This document shows positions 1-8,580 of a DNA stretch of 64,000 nucleotides, piece by piece. The notes below the pieces were generated by a model that did not search any database, had not been told where the DNA came from, and was given only the letters and a program-made list of their open reading frames with translations. Made by a program: the position numbers and the translations under genes. The DNA lies in the NCBI RefSeq assembly GCF_002291445.1, contig NZ_CP014137.1, positions 1,116,001 to 1,180,000 of the forward strand, in the 5' to 3' direction. How positions within the stretch are numbered: position 1 is the stretch's first letter; every line of letters starts with the position of its first letter. Source of the DNA: Brenneria goodwinii (GTDB lineage Bacteria; Pseudomonadota; Gammaproteobacteria; Enterobacterales; Enterobacteriaceae).

Positions 1-698
1 CCCTTGAAGCCGTGCATCAGCGTCAGAATGACGAATAGCGCGCCGATATAACGGGAGATGGTGATCCCGATGCCTGCGCCGATAAAGCCGAAGCCGTCCC
101 AGGAATAGAAGCCATAAATCAATAGGCTGCTGATGACAATATTGAGAATATTCATTCCGATATTAATGACCATCGGCAGTTTGCTATTCCCGGCGCCTCG
201 CAGCGCGCCGCATCCTACCAGGGCGACCGCCAGAGCGGGATATCCCCAGACCGTCCACTTCAGGAAGATCAATGCCAGACTTTTGACATTATCGTCCGCC
301 TCACCGGCAATCAGATCGATAATTTCGGAGCCGGCAAATTCGACCAATATCACCAACAGAAACGACACCAGTACCAGCAGGGATATGGATTGGCGAGAGG
401 CGGCTCTGGCCTGTTTTCTATTGCGCTGGCCCAGACTGAATGCCACGACGACGGCGGTGCCCAGAGCGACGGCGGTAAAAAACGCGATAATCAGCATGTT
501 AAAACTGTCGGCCAGACCAACGGCCGCCATCGCTTCTTTGCCCAGCCAACTGACAAGAAAGGTACTGAATACGCCCATCAGGACGACGCACAGACCCTCA
601 ATGAAGATGGGAAAAGCAAGCGGAGAAATCTCTCGCCAAAATAGGACACGGTTTGAATAGCGTTTCTTATACCACTCAGTGTCTTTCAACTTTGTCAT
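1..698 (-). CDS. MATE family efflux transporter, N-terminal part (runs off the window)
   Basis: The first 232 codons of a MATE (multidrug and toxin extrusion) inner-membrane antiporter, which exports compounds in exchange for Na+ or H+. The protein begins MTKLKDTEWYKKRYSNR and then shows repeated hydrophobic helices, with EISPLAFPIFIEGL, a GLADSFNMLI segment and WGYPALAVALVGCGALRGAGN, the last typical of the MATE fold and close in style to YeeO/EmmdR proteins. The ATG is at 696-698. The gene is chromosomal and lies outside the prophage. The 3' end is cut by the window edge. Family assignment is secure, substrate is unknown. Confidence 0.85.
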   Translation of the reverse strand, partial: MTKLKDTEWYKKRYSNRVLFWREISPLAFPIFIEGLCVVLMGVFSTFLVSWLGKEAMAAVGLADSFNMLIIAFFTAVALGTAVVVAFSLGQRNRKQARAASRQSISLLVLVSFLLVILVEFAGSEIIDLIAGEADDNVKSLALIFLKWTVWGYPALAVALVGCGALRGAGNSKLPMVINIGMNILNIVISSLLIYGFYSWDGFGFIGAGIGITISRYIGALFVILTLMHGFK

Positions 699-1219
699 GA
701 AACGGTCGTGGTTATATCCCAAAGTTTCCCCGCAGATATTTCATAATGGCAACGTAACGAAGCGGCCATCCAGTAAATGGCGTCATTGATGCAATGGATA
801 ATCTATGCAGAAAGCAGGTTGCCAATGAGCGACCTAAAATTAGCGCAGTGTGGCGTGCTATGACCTGATGGCCGGGCGATGGTTTGAATAACCATCGGTA
901 TCTGTTCAAATACGCATGATTTTGCCGGGCGCACGCCATTAATTTTTCGAAAAATTCGAGATTTATTCAACAGAGTAGCAGTAGCCGGATTGATGCTCCA
1001 GCATAGATTCGATAGTCAGCGATGAAAATATTCATCCTAACGATTGAGCTATTTTATCCTTATGAAAATTGTGTCAACGCGGGTCGCACGCATGTTTCTT
1101 CTCATCGCATCCTGCGAAGCGTTAGGCAAACCAGCGGTGTTCGTACGATAAATTATTCATAGATACAACAGTATGTTACGGTTATTAATATTGAAAAATG
1201 AAAAAAGTGGAGAGTAGCG
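699..1219. other. Intergenic stretch with no recognisable gene
   Basis: No ORF here has a plausible ribosome site or familiar protein. The part next to 698 presumably holds the promoter of the MATE gene. Around 947-963 there is a small AT-rich palindromic stretch (TTTTTCGAAAAATTCGA). I see nothing else. Confidence 0.5.
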
Positions 1220-1384
1220 TATGAATATTGCAAACTCTTTTGCCTGGAGGGGGAATTGCATACTGAACTGGATGATGGCCGCACGTTCACGCTTACGCCG
1301 GGTATGAGTTATCAGGTCGCGGACAATGCAGAAGCGCACCGTTCCCACACCGAAATCGGTGCCCGGCTTTTTGTCGTCGACTAA
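1220..1384 (+). pseudogene. Remnant of a DHCW-motif cupin-fold protein
   Basis: An open frame of 54 codons with no start codon or ribosome site ends at TAA 1382-1384. It reads LEGELHTELDDGRTFTLTPG and then SYQVADNAEAHRSHTEIGAR, which is the C-terminal cupin barrel of the small DHCW-motif proteins. The N-terminal half with the DHCW motif is missing. It is probably a decayed chromosomal gene next to proL. I recognise the family from memory of its C-terminus, so certainty is moderate. Confidence 0.5.
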
Positions 1385-1492
1385 ATTTCTTACCAACAGG
1401 CAAGTAGCAACAAAAAAGCCGCTCCTGCCAGGTCGTGAATCCCAAAATTTTCCGGCTGTAAACGGGTATCCCGATAGATAACAGGCAACAAA

Positions 1493-1523
1493 AAACCCGC
1501 AAACTCAGTGAGAATGCGGGTTT
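1493..1523 (-). terminator. Probable native terminator of proL, now separated from it
   Basis: Inverted repeat AAACCCGCA / TGCGGGTTT, followed on the minus strand by a T run. It lies about 40 bp beyond attL, where the terminator of the tRNA would sit before phage integration. The hairpin could also act in the plus direction. Confidence 0.7.
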
Positions 1524-1564
1524 CTGTGGGGTTTCCGGTAGTAAACGATACTTACCGAATATGT

Positions 1565-1615
1565 ATTTGGTCGGCACGAGAGGATTTGAACCTCCGACCC
1601 CCGACACCCCATGAC
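1565..1615. repeat. attL, left prophage attachment site
   Basis: 51 bp from ATTTGG to ATGAC, identical to 49336-49386. It contains the 3' half of tRNA-Pro (T arm, acceptor and CCA complement) but then diverges, so this is the displaced tRNA fragment left by integration. Crossover occurred somewhere within the identity block. Confidence 0.93.
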
Positions 1616-1741
1616 TCAGGGCTGATTCTGTTCTATCCCGCGCTGCGTCTGGCTTTGACTGTGTTTGTATGTGTATGCAAACAGTGCTTTTTTTGCGAAA
1701 TATGCATCATATACATCAATGGGTTACGTTTGGTTTTTCCA

Positions 1742-2923
1742 TCACCCTGTTTTGATTTCAGCGTGTGGAACAGCTACCCAATCCAGGTGATTCTGCGTAT
1801 AAATTCTGGTTGATTTTGCGTCGCTGTGAGCCATCCGTGCCTGTGGGTCAATTCCCTGGCGTTCAAACATGAATGCCGCCAAAGCACGTATTTCGTGAAA
1901 TGTTGGTCGCTCTGCTGGTGGATATTCAGCGGCCACGCCAAGCCGGTCGCGCAGATCTGAAAACGCACGACTCAAATAGTTCGGGCTGACCTGGGTAGGG
2001 TGATTGACGTCTTTGCTAATTGGGTTGCTGTTTTTCTCTGGCAACCGATGCACCACATATGGGCTGGCCACATTATCTCGACTGTCATCAATGATGCGCT
2101 TAAGCTCGTTGCCAATAGGGATGGCTATGTGAGACGCTTCTTTTTTGTGTACTTTTTGTCGATGTATATAAAGAGTTCCATATGTTCCGTTTTCCGGTTC
2201 ATCGCTCCATACACATCCACATATCCCTTCGCGCGGACTCTTTATCGAATACCGGATCCGGGATACTTCCAGCCGTGCCTGTGTCGTTTGTAATGAAAGG
2301 TCCATTGCGGTCCTCAGCCACGGATCTGCTGCCGCGCGGATTTTCTGGAAATTCTCTATAGAAAGGCGCCGCCGCTTTTTCCCTTCTATTCTGCGCATTT
2401 TTTTGCGAGCTGCGGAATTATCAAACATCAATGATTCATCGACTGCATAACTGAACAACTTTTTTAGAAAACTGACTTTACGGTTTTGTACGTTTGCAGA
2501 TGCGTTGGCATGGTAATGTTGGATGTATGCATTAACGTGCTCCAGCTCGATATCACATGAAGCGATATCAGAGAAAAACGCTTTCACGCGTGCAGCATCG
2601 TTATTCCAGTCCGCCAGAGTATTGGAGGATGGTTTTTCATCAGCGATGGCTCTGGTCATGATTTTATCAACATGATTGGAAAATGGCAGGCTTTCACCCA
2701 CGCGCCCGCCGGAATCCCTAAGCAGGGTTTCGACGGATACGTTTAATTCAGGGCGCATTTGATAGTTGTATTCACGAGCAATCGCAATCGCTATCGCCCG
2801 ATCTTTCCCTATACTCTTTTTCTTGCCGGTAATGAGTGTGAATCTGTAAATACCCGTGCTTTTATCAAAATAAAGATGATCGGGAAGCGCCCGATTTTCG
2901 CGTTTTCGTGGGCGAGCAGCCAT
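1742..2923 (-). CDS. int: Tyrosine integrase, lambda Int-like
   Basis: Site-specific recombinase of 393 aa that integrates the phage at proL and excises it with Xis. The N-terminus (ARPRKRENRALPDHLYFDK) resembles the arm-binding domain of lambda-type Int. The catalytic part shows the first Arg in LQTTQARLEVSRIRYS, the HxxR box as FHEIRAL and the nucleophile Tyr in TRIYTQNH. The usual LLGH is replaced by MAHSDA, a divergent but not necessarily inactive box. The start chosen is the ATG at 2923, with GAGG seven bases upstream, rather than the ATG four codons earlier. It lies directly next to attL. Between attL and the gene, 1657-1695 holds an inverted repeat followed by seven T's. Confidence 0.93.
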   Translation of the reverse strand: MAARPRKRENRALPDHLYFDKSTGIYRFTLITGKKKSIGKDRAIAIAIAREYNYQMRPELNVSVETLLRDSGGRVGESLPFSNHVDKIMTRAIADEKPSSNTLADWNNDAARVKAFFSDIASCDIELEHVNAYIQHYHANASANVQNRKVSFLKKLFSYAVDESLMFDNSAARKKMRRIEGKKRRRLSIENFQKIRAAADPWLRTAMDLSLQTTQARLEVSRIRYSIKSPREGICGCVWSDEPENGTYGTLYIHRQKVHKKEASHIAIPIGNELKRIIDDSRDNVASPYVVHRLPEKNSNPISKDVNHPTQVSPNYLSRAFSDLRDRLGVAAEYPPAERPTFHEIRALAAFMFERQGIDPQARMAHSDAKSTRIYTQNHLDWVAVPHAEIKTG

Positions 2924-2924
2924 T

Positions 2925-3167
2925 TCATTCCTCATTAATTAACTGCATAACGGCCTGAGAAACGGTAGCATCTACTCCCCATTTTTCAGATGAATACACC
3001 CATACAGAACCGTTGATAATTCGTCCCCGTAGACAACCATTCTCAATCCATTTTTTAATAGTTCTGTTATCCGGCAACGAATCAAATTCAAATTCGCGTT
3101 TAGCCCAATTGCTGGCTTTCATTAATTTGTCGCTGCTGTTGGCGCGTAAAGTAATTTGACCTCTCAT
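2925..3167 (-). CDS. xis: Excisionase-like directionality factor
   Basis: A basic protein of 80 aa upstream of int in the same operon; its stop lies one base from the int start. The sequence SLPDNRTIKKWIENGCLRG followed by a short wing (RIINGSVWVYSSEKWG) fits the winged-helix fold of excisionases. Start at ATG 3165-3167, with GGAG five bases upstream; the GTG two codons earlier is less likely. It would bend the att site and direct Int toward excision. Assigned from position and fold-like pattern. Confidence 0.8.
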   Translation of the reverse strand: MRGQITLRANSSDKLMKASNWAKREFEFDSLPDNRTIKKWIENGCLRGRIINGSVWVYSSEKWGVDATVSQAVMQLINEE

Positions 3168-3236
3168 AGTCACTCCAGAGGGCTACGATAATTCGATAGC
3201 CATTTGAAAATTTATTTTACAGAATCAGTTTTAGGC

Positions 3237-3256
3237 GGGAGGCTTTCGCCTCCCGG
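3237..3256 (-). terminator. GC-rich hairpin between recT and xis
   Basis: Perfect hairpin GGGAGGC-TTTC-GCCTCCC just after the recT stop. There is no long T run, so it may attenuate rather than end transcription, or stabilise the 3' end of the recET message. Confidence 0.45.
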
Positions 3257-3260
3257 CATC

Positions 3261-4358
3261 TTAACTGGCGATATATTCCGGCCTCATATCACACAAGGTT
3301 ACGGAGAAACCCTCATATAGCTCATCAGACAAATGTCGTTTTGCCGCCGCCAGTTTCTTTTCCAATGCCGCGAATTGCTCTGCCGCGTCTGGCTCATCAG
3401 GTTGGGGCAGGGAGTTAATCTCCGCTTCGATACTGTTGCGTGCATTGACCAGGTGATAACGCTGTACTGCCTTGGCTTTCAATTCGGTGAATAGTGCGGC
3501 GCCGAGGGTTGATTTTTGCGTTTCAATATCCGCACGGATGGCCTTAGCCTGATCCACGTCATTCGCTTTATCTATCTGATTGCGGAACTCATCGGCCAGA
3601 GATTCAATATTACTGGCGGGCTCCTGAAAGTCCGCCGTGGTTCCTGGTTCGGCGGCGGATGATTCCGCAATCTCTTTCAGGCTGACGTGTGCCGTATTTG
3701 CCGGCGTGATGTCCTTTTCATTCCGCTCTTCGAGTTCATCAGGAGTGTATACGCCCAGAATCACGTCTGGGCAGTAAAGCCGAGACCAACGTTTTACAGC
3801 CAGGTATGCCAACTGCTGGCGGGGATCATCAGCCCACAATGTGGAATTTCGTACGCGAGCCTGAGCAAGGAACAACTCCAATTCTCTCTGCTTATCTTCG
3901 CCCTTGAGTGTCGCCCATATTCTGATCCCAATACCTTCCTCATCGGCCAGATTCCAGCCTGGAACTCGGTACTCTTTCCCTTTATCGTTTTTACGGATCG
4001 CAAAGCGCCCGATAATCTTTTCCCAGGGGCCAAACCATTCGTATTCAAACCGGTTGGACAAAACCCCACTGCGCGAAATTACAGCGTTAACCAGTTGCGC
4101 TTCATAGCCCAGCACGCCATTAATCAGATGTGTTTTCTGCGCGACCGCAAACGGGTTCATCTGCCAGTGTGCGGCTTGCATCGCCACTGCCATGCAGTCA
4201 GCTTGATTGCCCTGTAAATGAGCGGGAACCGTGGCCGCGCCCTGAGCCATGATCTGCGCGAATGCGCTGATTGCATTCAGATATTGCGAGTCAAACAGCG
4301 CAACGTTTGAGTTAACCACAGTGTTTTGATCATTTAGAGATATAGTCGTGTTTTGCAT
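3261..4358 (-). CDS. recT: RecT family single-strand annealing protein
   Basis: 365 aa. The conserved RecT core lies at about residues 30-230 (FAQIMAQGAATVPAHLQGN, MNPFAVAQKTHLINGVLGYE, the DPRQQLAYLAVKRWSRLY segment). It coats the 3' overhang made by RecE and anneals it to homologous DNA. A Glu/Ala-rich C-terminal region follows. Start at ATG 4356-4358, with GGGGG five bases before. It lies 10 bp after recE, so the two are co-expressed. With RecE it forms the phage recombination pathway that replaces Red. Confidence 0.95.
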   Translation of the reverse strand: MQNTTISLNDQNTVVNSNVALFDSQYLNAISAFAQIMAQGAATVPAHLQGNQADCMAVAMQAAHWQMNPFAVAQKTHLINGVLGYEAQLVNAVISRSGVLSNRFEYEWFGPWEKIIGRFAIRKNDKGKEYRVPGWNLADEEGIGIRIWATLKGEDKQRELELFLAQARVRNSTLWADDPRQQLAYLAVKRWSRLYCPDVILGVYTPDELEERNEKDITPANTAHVSLKEIAESSAAEPGTTADFQEPASNIESLADEFRNQIDKANDVDQAKAIRADIETQKSTLGAALFTELKAKAVQRYHLVNARNSIEAEINSLPQPDEPDAAEQFAALEKKLAAAKRHLSDELYEGFSVTLCDMRPEYIAS

Positions 4359-4368
4359 TATTTCCCCC

Positions 4369-7179
4369 TTATGCCCCACGCAGTGCTTCAAGGCGACGCA
4401 GGTCAAAATCATTCAGTTCGTCGGTGTAGTCTTCGGTTACCGGCGCCGGCCAGGTGTCAGAGTCATAGGACTCGGCAATTTCACGCATGGTTTTCTGATA
4501 TTCAAGGCGCCCCAAATCAAGAAGGTCGGCAGAGGCTTCAATAACGGCAATCCAGTGATAGCCTTCATCCTTGTTGACGAATATCCAGAAGAACTGATCG
4601 AGCGCGGCCACATCGCAATACATCGCCGCGGACAGGTGATAATCCCGCTCAATAATTTCCCGGTGTAGTTTCGCGCGCAGTGCATCACGCTTAACGTTCC
4701 ACATGCTGATCGTTTTCAAGTCAGCGGCGATACGCAGCCCATCGATCTCAATCTCAAGGTCTGGGCGAACGCGAACTTCCAACCCGGTTTCCTCGTCCAT
4801 ACCGAAATAGCTTACTTCCACAGCACGGCTTGGATGGCGCAGCAGCATTCCGGACGTTGGGTGCGCCAGCAATGCTTCCTGAATGGCCAGTGCTGTTTCA
4901 AGCTGCTGCCGGGTAACCAGAATTTTGTTTCCTGGGTTATCACGCCATGCGTCCAGCAGCTCGTCAGCGAATATTGCGTCCGGTTTTACGGCTTTAACTG
5001 CCTGGATTAGATCCGCTTTTGTACCGGAAACTTTCAGCGGTGCTGGTTTCTGCGCTTCCTGGGCTACCAGCTCAGGATTAATGATTGCCAACTGATCCAG
5101 TAACGTATCCCGGCTGCCGCTGGTTTTAACCTGCGTGGGCAGGGTGGCGTTGTATTCTTTGATGCAGGCTTTCATTGCCGCGGCGGTTTGCTTCTGACCT
5201 TCTTCAATGCGCTGATATTCTGGCGGCAGCGCCATGTAACTCTGGCCTGTTTCGTCGGCAGATGCGCCAAGCGGTAGCTGAGTGGGCAGGGTGGCGTTGT
5301 ATGCCTCCAGCAACGCTTTGATCTCGTCAGCGTTCAGTTGCGGAGGCAGGCTAGTGTTGTGTTCATCGATAAACGCTCGAATGGTCGCCGTGGTGGTGAA
5401 CGCACCTTCCGGAATTTTAGGCTCAACGCTGAACTCGTCGCCCAATTTCTCCGGCTCTAACGCTAGCGCATGGACCAGATTCCCCATATCGAGAACTTTC
5501 GAACGTTCTTTTTCGATGGCTTTTGCTACGTGGCGAGCGTTGAAATACATCAGGCTGACGCGAGCGTCCTTTACCTGCGTGCTGCTGATGCCGTTTGCCG
5601 CGTGGTAAACCTCATTTGGAATGCCTTCATAGCGCCCAGGTTCAAAATATTCCGGCACCTCAGATTCTCGGGGAATATTTTCTGGAATATTTTGTTGTTC
5701 CGTTTGTTGTTCGCTGTCATTCACCAGTGCGCTTAAATTAGGGTGTTCGGTCACAGCTTTGGAAAATGCTTCCGCCATGGTTTCCGTTCCGGCATCCTGC
5801 ATATCCGCATGCGAGTTTTCATTTGTCGATACCGGATCACCAGCTTCGACTTGCAGACTGTCATTCGTTTCAACCTGCACATCGCCACCCTCCGCAGAAT
5901 GATTTTCCGGTTTTTTTTCCTCGTTTGAGGTGGTTTGTTGGGCATCCCCCATCAGGCCATCAATAGAGAACGCGCCGCCGCCGAGGTTTTTTATTTCTGG
6001 CTGCTGGTTGTTGGTGGTGATCGCTTCACCGGTTGCCGGCAGATGCCGAGCCAGCGCCAATAACTCTGGAGACGGGTTCACGTGATCCGATTCCGTAAGG
6101 TTGGCATTGATGTATCTCTGGAGAGAGGCCGGCATTTGGGTAATATCTGGATTTACACCGCGGATAAGTGCAAAAATTGCCGCGCGAGAAAAATCCAGGA
6201 TGCCGGGCATATTGCGCAGTTTCTGGCTCCACGTTTTAAACGGTTCTTCCCTGTTTGCGATAACTTCTTTTGCGCGGCGATAGATTGGCCCGGGAATTTC
6301 GTAGATGTCGAAATCCATCGGCAATGTAGCCATTGCGATCTCTTTATCCAGCATATCGAGGGTATGCTCATATTCTGGTGAACGATCGGTTTTATTGCTG
6401 CCGCCGGCGTTAGTGTCTGCATCTGTGCGCTTCATGTTCTGTTTTGCAAACCACTTCGCGGTAATGTCATCGCGGCACGGCGTGCCGGCGCTTTCGTTGT
6501 TGTGTGCGTTAATCCATTCTTTGGCAAATGACAGCAGGTGTCCGACATCAGGCGTTTTTCCGTCAGCCGGCCAGATAGACTTGATATCGCGGATCAGTTC
6601 GAACAGCGTTTCCGGGAAACAGTGCTGTAGCTGGAGCAGGTCTTTTGCGTTATTCATCGCCAGCAACAGGTTTTGCGGATAGATGGCATCCATATCATGT
6701 TGCAATTCTCTAATTTCACCCTGCTGACCAGCGAACAGTTTCGTGAATGATCCATACAGCCACGCGCCGAGAACGCGCTGGGTAAAGGTCGCCTGGTCGA
6801 TAGTGATTGTGCCGGCGGCATCACCAGGCGCAGTTGTGGGCTGCACGCCGGCAGTGCTGGCTTGGTCATCTTGAATGTTGGTTGATTTCGGTTCAGCTTC
6901 GGGGATTTTTCGCCACGTACGCTCATCATCCGCGAGCTCGTAACGGTCGCACCAGGTGTCATCCAGAACACCTTCTTCCGGCAGATCATCAAATACGGGA
7001 AAGTCGGTGCGGATAGGGAGTTGGTAATCGGCGCCGCGACCGGTTTCGATCTCGGCGTCTTCCAGAATATTAAGGATTTCCCGGTTGCCGCGGGATTCGG
7101 ATTTAGCGCTGAACCAGCAGAAAAGGCTTTTTGCGTCCGCTTTGGCCTTGGCCTTGATCAGGTATGCAAATTCGATCAT
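4369..7179 (-). CDS. recE: RecE-type 5'-3' exonuclease (exonuclease VIII family)
   Basis: 936 aa, longer than the E. coli Rac protein (866 aa). The N-terminal third is alignable with Rac RecE (FDIYEIPGP, MPGILDFSR, LTESDHVNPSPEL). A Gln/Glu-rich linker leads to a C-terminal RecB-like nuclease from about residue 540, with FEPGRYEGIPNEVYHAANG, the His in MGNLVHALALEP and the D..DxK residues in RPDLEIEIDGLRIAADLKT. An insertion in the nuclease repeats a YNATLPTQ unit and a SAP-like TKADLIQAVKAVKPD. The start at 7179 has AAGGAG ten bases upstream. An in-frame ATG at 7248, touching a dispersed repeat, would add 23 residues. Confidence 0.93.
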   Translation of the reverse strand: MIEFAYLIKAKAKADAKSLFCWFSAKSESRGNREILNILEDAEIETGRGADYQLPIRTDFPVFDDLPEEGVLDDTWCDRYELADDERTWRKIPEAEPKSTNIQDDQASTAGVQPTTAPGDAAGTITIDQATFTQRVLGAWLYGSFTKLFAGQQGEIRELQHDMDAIYPQNLLLAMNNAKDLLQLQHCFPETLFELIRDIKSIWPADGKTPDVGHLLSFAKEWINAHNNESAGTPCRDDITAKWFAKQNMKRTDADTNAGGSNKTDRSPEYEHTLDMLDKEIAMATLPMDFDIYEIPGPIYRRAKEVIANREEPFKTWSQKLRNMPGILDFSRAAIFALIRGVNPDITQMPASLQRYINANLTESDHVNPSPELLALARHLPATGEAITTNNQQPEIKNLGGGAFSIDGLMGDAQQTTSNEEKKPENHSAEGGDVQVETNDSLQVEAGDPVSTNENSHADMQDAGTETMAEAFSKAVTEHPNLSALVNDSEQQTEQQNIPENIPRESEVPEYFEPGRYEGIPNEVYHAANGISSTQVKDARVSLMYFNARHVAKAIEKERSKVLDMGNLVHALALEPEKLGDEFSVEPKIPEGAFTTTATIRAFIDEHNTSLPPQLNADEIKALLEAYNATLPTQLPLGASADETGQSYMALPPEYQRIEEGQKQTAAAMKACIKEYNATLPTQVKTSGSRDTLLDQLAIINPELVAQEAQKPAPLKVSGTKADLIQAVKAVKPDAIFADELLDAWRDNPGNKILVTRQQLETALAIQEALLAHPTSGMLLRHPSRAVEVSYFGMDEETGLEVRVRPDLEIEIDGLRIAADLKTISMWNVKRDALRAKLHREIIERDYHLSAAMYCDVAALDQFFWIFVNKDEGYHWIAVIEASADLLDLGRLEYQKTMREIAESYDSDTWPAPVTEDYTDELNDFDLRRLEALRGA

Positions 7180-7247
7180 TGCGTTTAAGCTCCTTTGGAT
7201 TGTACAATCCCCGGCAGCTAATGGTTGCCGCCTCAGGGTAGTGGTCA

Positions 7248-7264
7248 TTGGTCAAAACTCGATT
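7248..7264 (-). repeat. Dispersed early-region repeat, copy 1
   Basis: Reads AATCGAGTTTTGACCAA on the minus strand, directly upstream of recE. The last base begins an ATG in frame with recE. It is identical to copies 2, 4 and 6. Confidence 0.85.
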
Positions 7265-7322
7265 CCGGTAAGCTTTGGTCGGCGAACCGGGTACTTAGCC
7301 CGCCTTGCGCGGGCTTTGTGCT

Positions 7323-7604
7323 TTAATGAACTGTTGGAAACAGACTGTCCGAAATGGACTTTTTGTACTGCTGGTAATCCGCGCCGAATGCTTCATCCGA
7401 CTCTTTGATGTTGATAGCCAAATCAGTGATGCGATCGATCGCACATACGGGGCAATCAAATTTGCCAAGAACGTAGTCACCACCGACGATGACAGTTGTA
7501 TTGCCGCCTTCAACTGTGTGGATGACGCCAGAAATGGCGCGGTCGCAGTTGAATAACGCGACTGTTTTATTGACGACTTCAAGACTCATTTCGATGATTT
7601 TCAT
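7323..7604 (-). CDS. Phage protein of unknown function, 93 aa
   Basis: An acidic soluble protein (MKIIEMSLEVVNKTVALFNC...) with no family I recognise. One stretch, GKFDCPVCAID, contains a CxxC, but there is no second pair to suggest a zinc site. The ATG has AGGA about six bases upstream. It sits between repeat copies 1 and 2, so it looks like one cassette of the left operon. Confidence 0.65.
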   Translation of the reverse strand: MKIIEMSLEVVNKTVALFNCDRAISGVIHTVEGGNTTVIVGGDYVLGKFDCPVCAIDRITDLAINIKESDEAFGADYQQYKKSISDSLFPTVH

Positions 7605-7625
7605 TTTTTCGTCCTAGGTTGTTGG

Positions 7626-7642
7626 TTGGTCAAAACTCGATT
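7626..7642 (-). repeat. Dispersed early-region repeat, copy 2
   Basis: AATCGAGTTTTGACCAA on the minus strand, between the structured region upstream and the 93-aa gene downstream. No ATG follows it directly. Confidence 0.85.
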
Positions 7643-7644
7643 GT

Positions 7645-8240
7645 TTTCGCTGTAGTGAAAAAGTGGCGGATTGGAAAGGGAAAAAACCGCACCGCCGAAA
7701 GGCTACACACAGCAATTTTCACAGCTATCACGGTCCTAACGTGATGGGGTTGTGGTGGCCGGTCCTATTTCAATCCCGACGCTCTCGATGCGCTTCTCAG
7801 TCCAGCGGCATTACCCGGTCCTTAGCTCCACGCATTCACCACAACTGAAAGGGCACTTGCCACGTTTGGCATCGCAGCACGTATGGGTTAGGTTATGAGC
7901 CTGTCATACGCCAGTACCCTTACAGTTGGGTGCTCCGTAACGTGGAGCGGACGCCGGTCTACTTCCCTGGTGTCACTGCCGTCGAGAGTGCTGGCATCTC
8001 ACCTTCCAGATAACGCCCTGGTCGACTGGCGGCACTGTTTTATCCGTGGTTTATCGAGGACGCAGGCTGACCCCGTTTACGCGCCATCGGACGGCCTTAG
8101 CATTGACTCTCTATGCGTCAGGAGAACACACCGCATCAACGGTGGAGAGCGTTCCAAATCGAATTTAGTTGCCGGTTACGTCTCCGGGCCGGGCTTTCAC
8201 CGTTCGTGTAGCTTTTCCCTGGTGCCGGCAATAAGCCAAC
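7645..8240 (-). ncRNA. Candidate large structured noncoding RNA of about 600 nt
   Basis: No convincing gene lies here, yet the sequence holds many helices. Perfect long-range arms are GTTGTGGTG 7749-7757 with CACCACAAC 7837-7845, and TTGCCGG 8169-8175 with CCGGCAA 8225-8231. Local hairpins are TGCCA-CGTT-TGGCA (7858-7871), CGTATG/CATACG (7880-7910), GCTCC/GGAGC (7932-7948) and CACCG-6nt-CGGTG (8129-8144), the last nested in GAAC/GTTC. The motif CGGTCCT recurs three times. Minus strand is inferred from the leftward operon and the flanking repeats. Large phage RNAs such as GOLLD and ROOL are of similar size, but I cannot assign it to either. Ends are approximate. Confidence 0.45.
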
Positions 8241-8248
8241 AATGGCAA

Positions 8249-8265
8249 TTGGTCAGAACTCGGTT
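8249..8265 (-). repeat. Dispersed early-region repeat, copy 3 (variant)
   Basis: Reads AACCGAGTTCTGACCAA on the minus strand, two changes from the consensus. It overlaps the stop of the 62-aa gene upstream and precedes the structured RNA region. Confidence 0.75.
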
Positions 8266-8452
8266 ACTTAATTGCAGGCTGTTGGTCGTCAGCCCTGATA
8301 ATCCCCTCTACGGGGAAGCATTCGCCATGAACACGCTGTTCGTACGCGGCCTGTTCGCAATCCCGTTCTGATTCGTAAATCTCTAACACTGCATCCTGGC
8401 AATGGCTGCCAAACGTGCAGACGGTGATGACTAATGCGTACAGTGTCTCCAT
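8264..8452 (-). CDS. Small phage protein, DUF1482-like
   Basis: 62 aa, METLYALVITVCTFGSHCQD and then YESERDCEQAAYEQ, ending CFPVEGIIRADDQQPAIK. The spacing of the cysteines and the CFPVEG ending match small DUF1482 proteins found next to recE-type genes in enterobacterial prophages. Function is unknown. Start at ATG 8450-8452, with GGAAAGGAA upstream. It overlaps the next small ORF upstream by 22 bp. Confidence 0.7.
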   Translation of the reverse strand: METLYALVITVCTFGSHCQDAVLEIYESERDCEQAAYEQRVHGECFPVEGIIRADDQQPAIK

Positions 8453-8580
8453 CCGATAATTTCCTTTCCTATTGCCCTCGCCATGATGCGATTTGCTGCA
8501 TCCCATTTTTTACTGTTGCGCTGAACCTGAGCCCGGCGGGCCAGTTGCTGCGCTCTGCGTAATTTCCGGTGGTTAATCAT
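8431..8580 (-). CDS. Small basic protein, 49 aa, overlapping two neighbours
   Basis: MINHRKLRRAQQLARRAQV and on to GWRHCTH. Eleven of its 49 residues are Arg or Lys, most in the first half, suggesting nucleic-acid binding. Its ATG overlaps the stop of the gene at 8573-8878 (GATGATGATTAA), which fits translational coupling, and it ends within the 62-aa gene. There is no clear ribosome site of its own. A real but short gene is plausible. Confidence 0.45.
   Translation of the reverse strand: MINHRKLRRAQQLARRAQVQRNSKKWDAANRIMARAIGKEIIGWRHCTH

Noticed and set aside
712..939. A 75-codon minus-strand ORF beside the MATE gene
   Set aside because: No known pattern and no ribosome site; probably chance.
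7641..8248. A group I or group II intron in the structured region
   Set aside because: I found no intron-encoded protein, no clear domain V or P7 core, and no interrupted exon on either side.
7895..8371. A 158-codon plus-strand ORF over the structured region
   Set aside because: No ribosome site, an amino-acid mix typical of chance frames, and it runs antisense through the real 62-aa gene.
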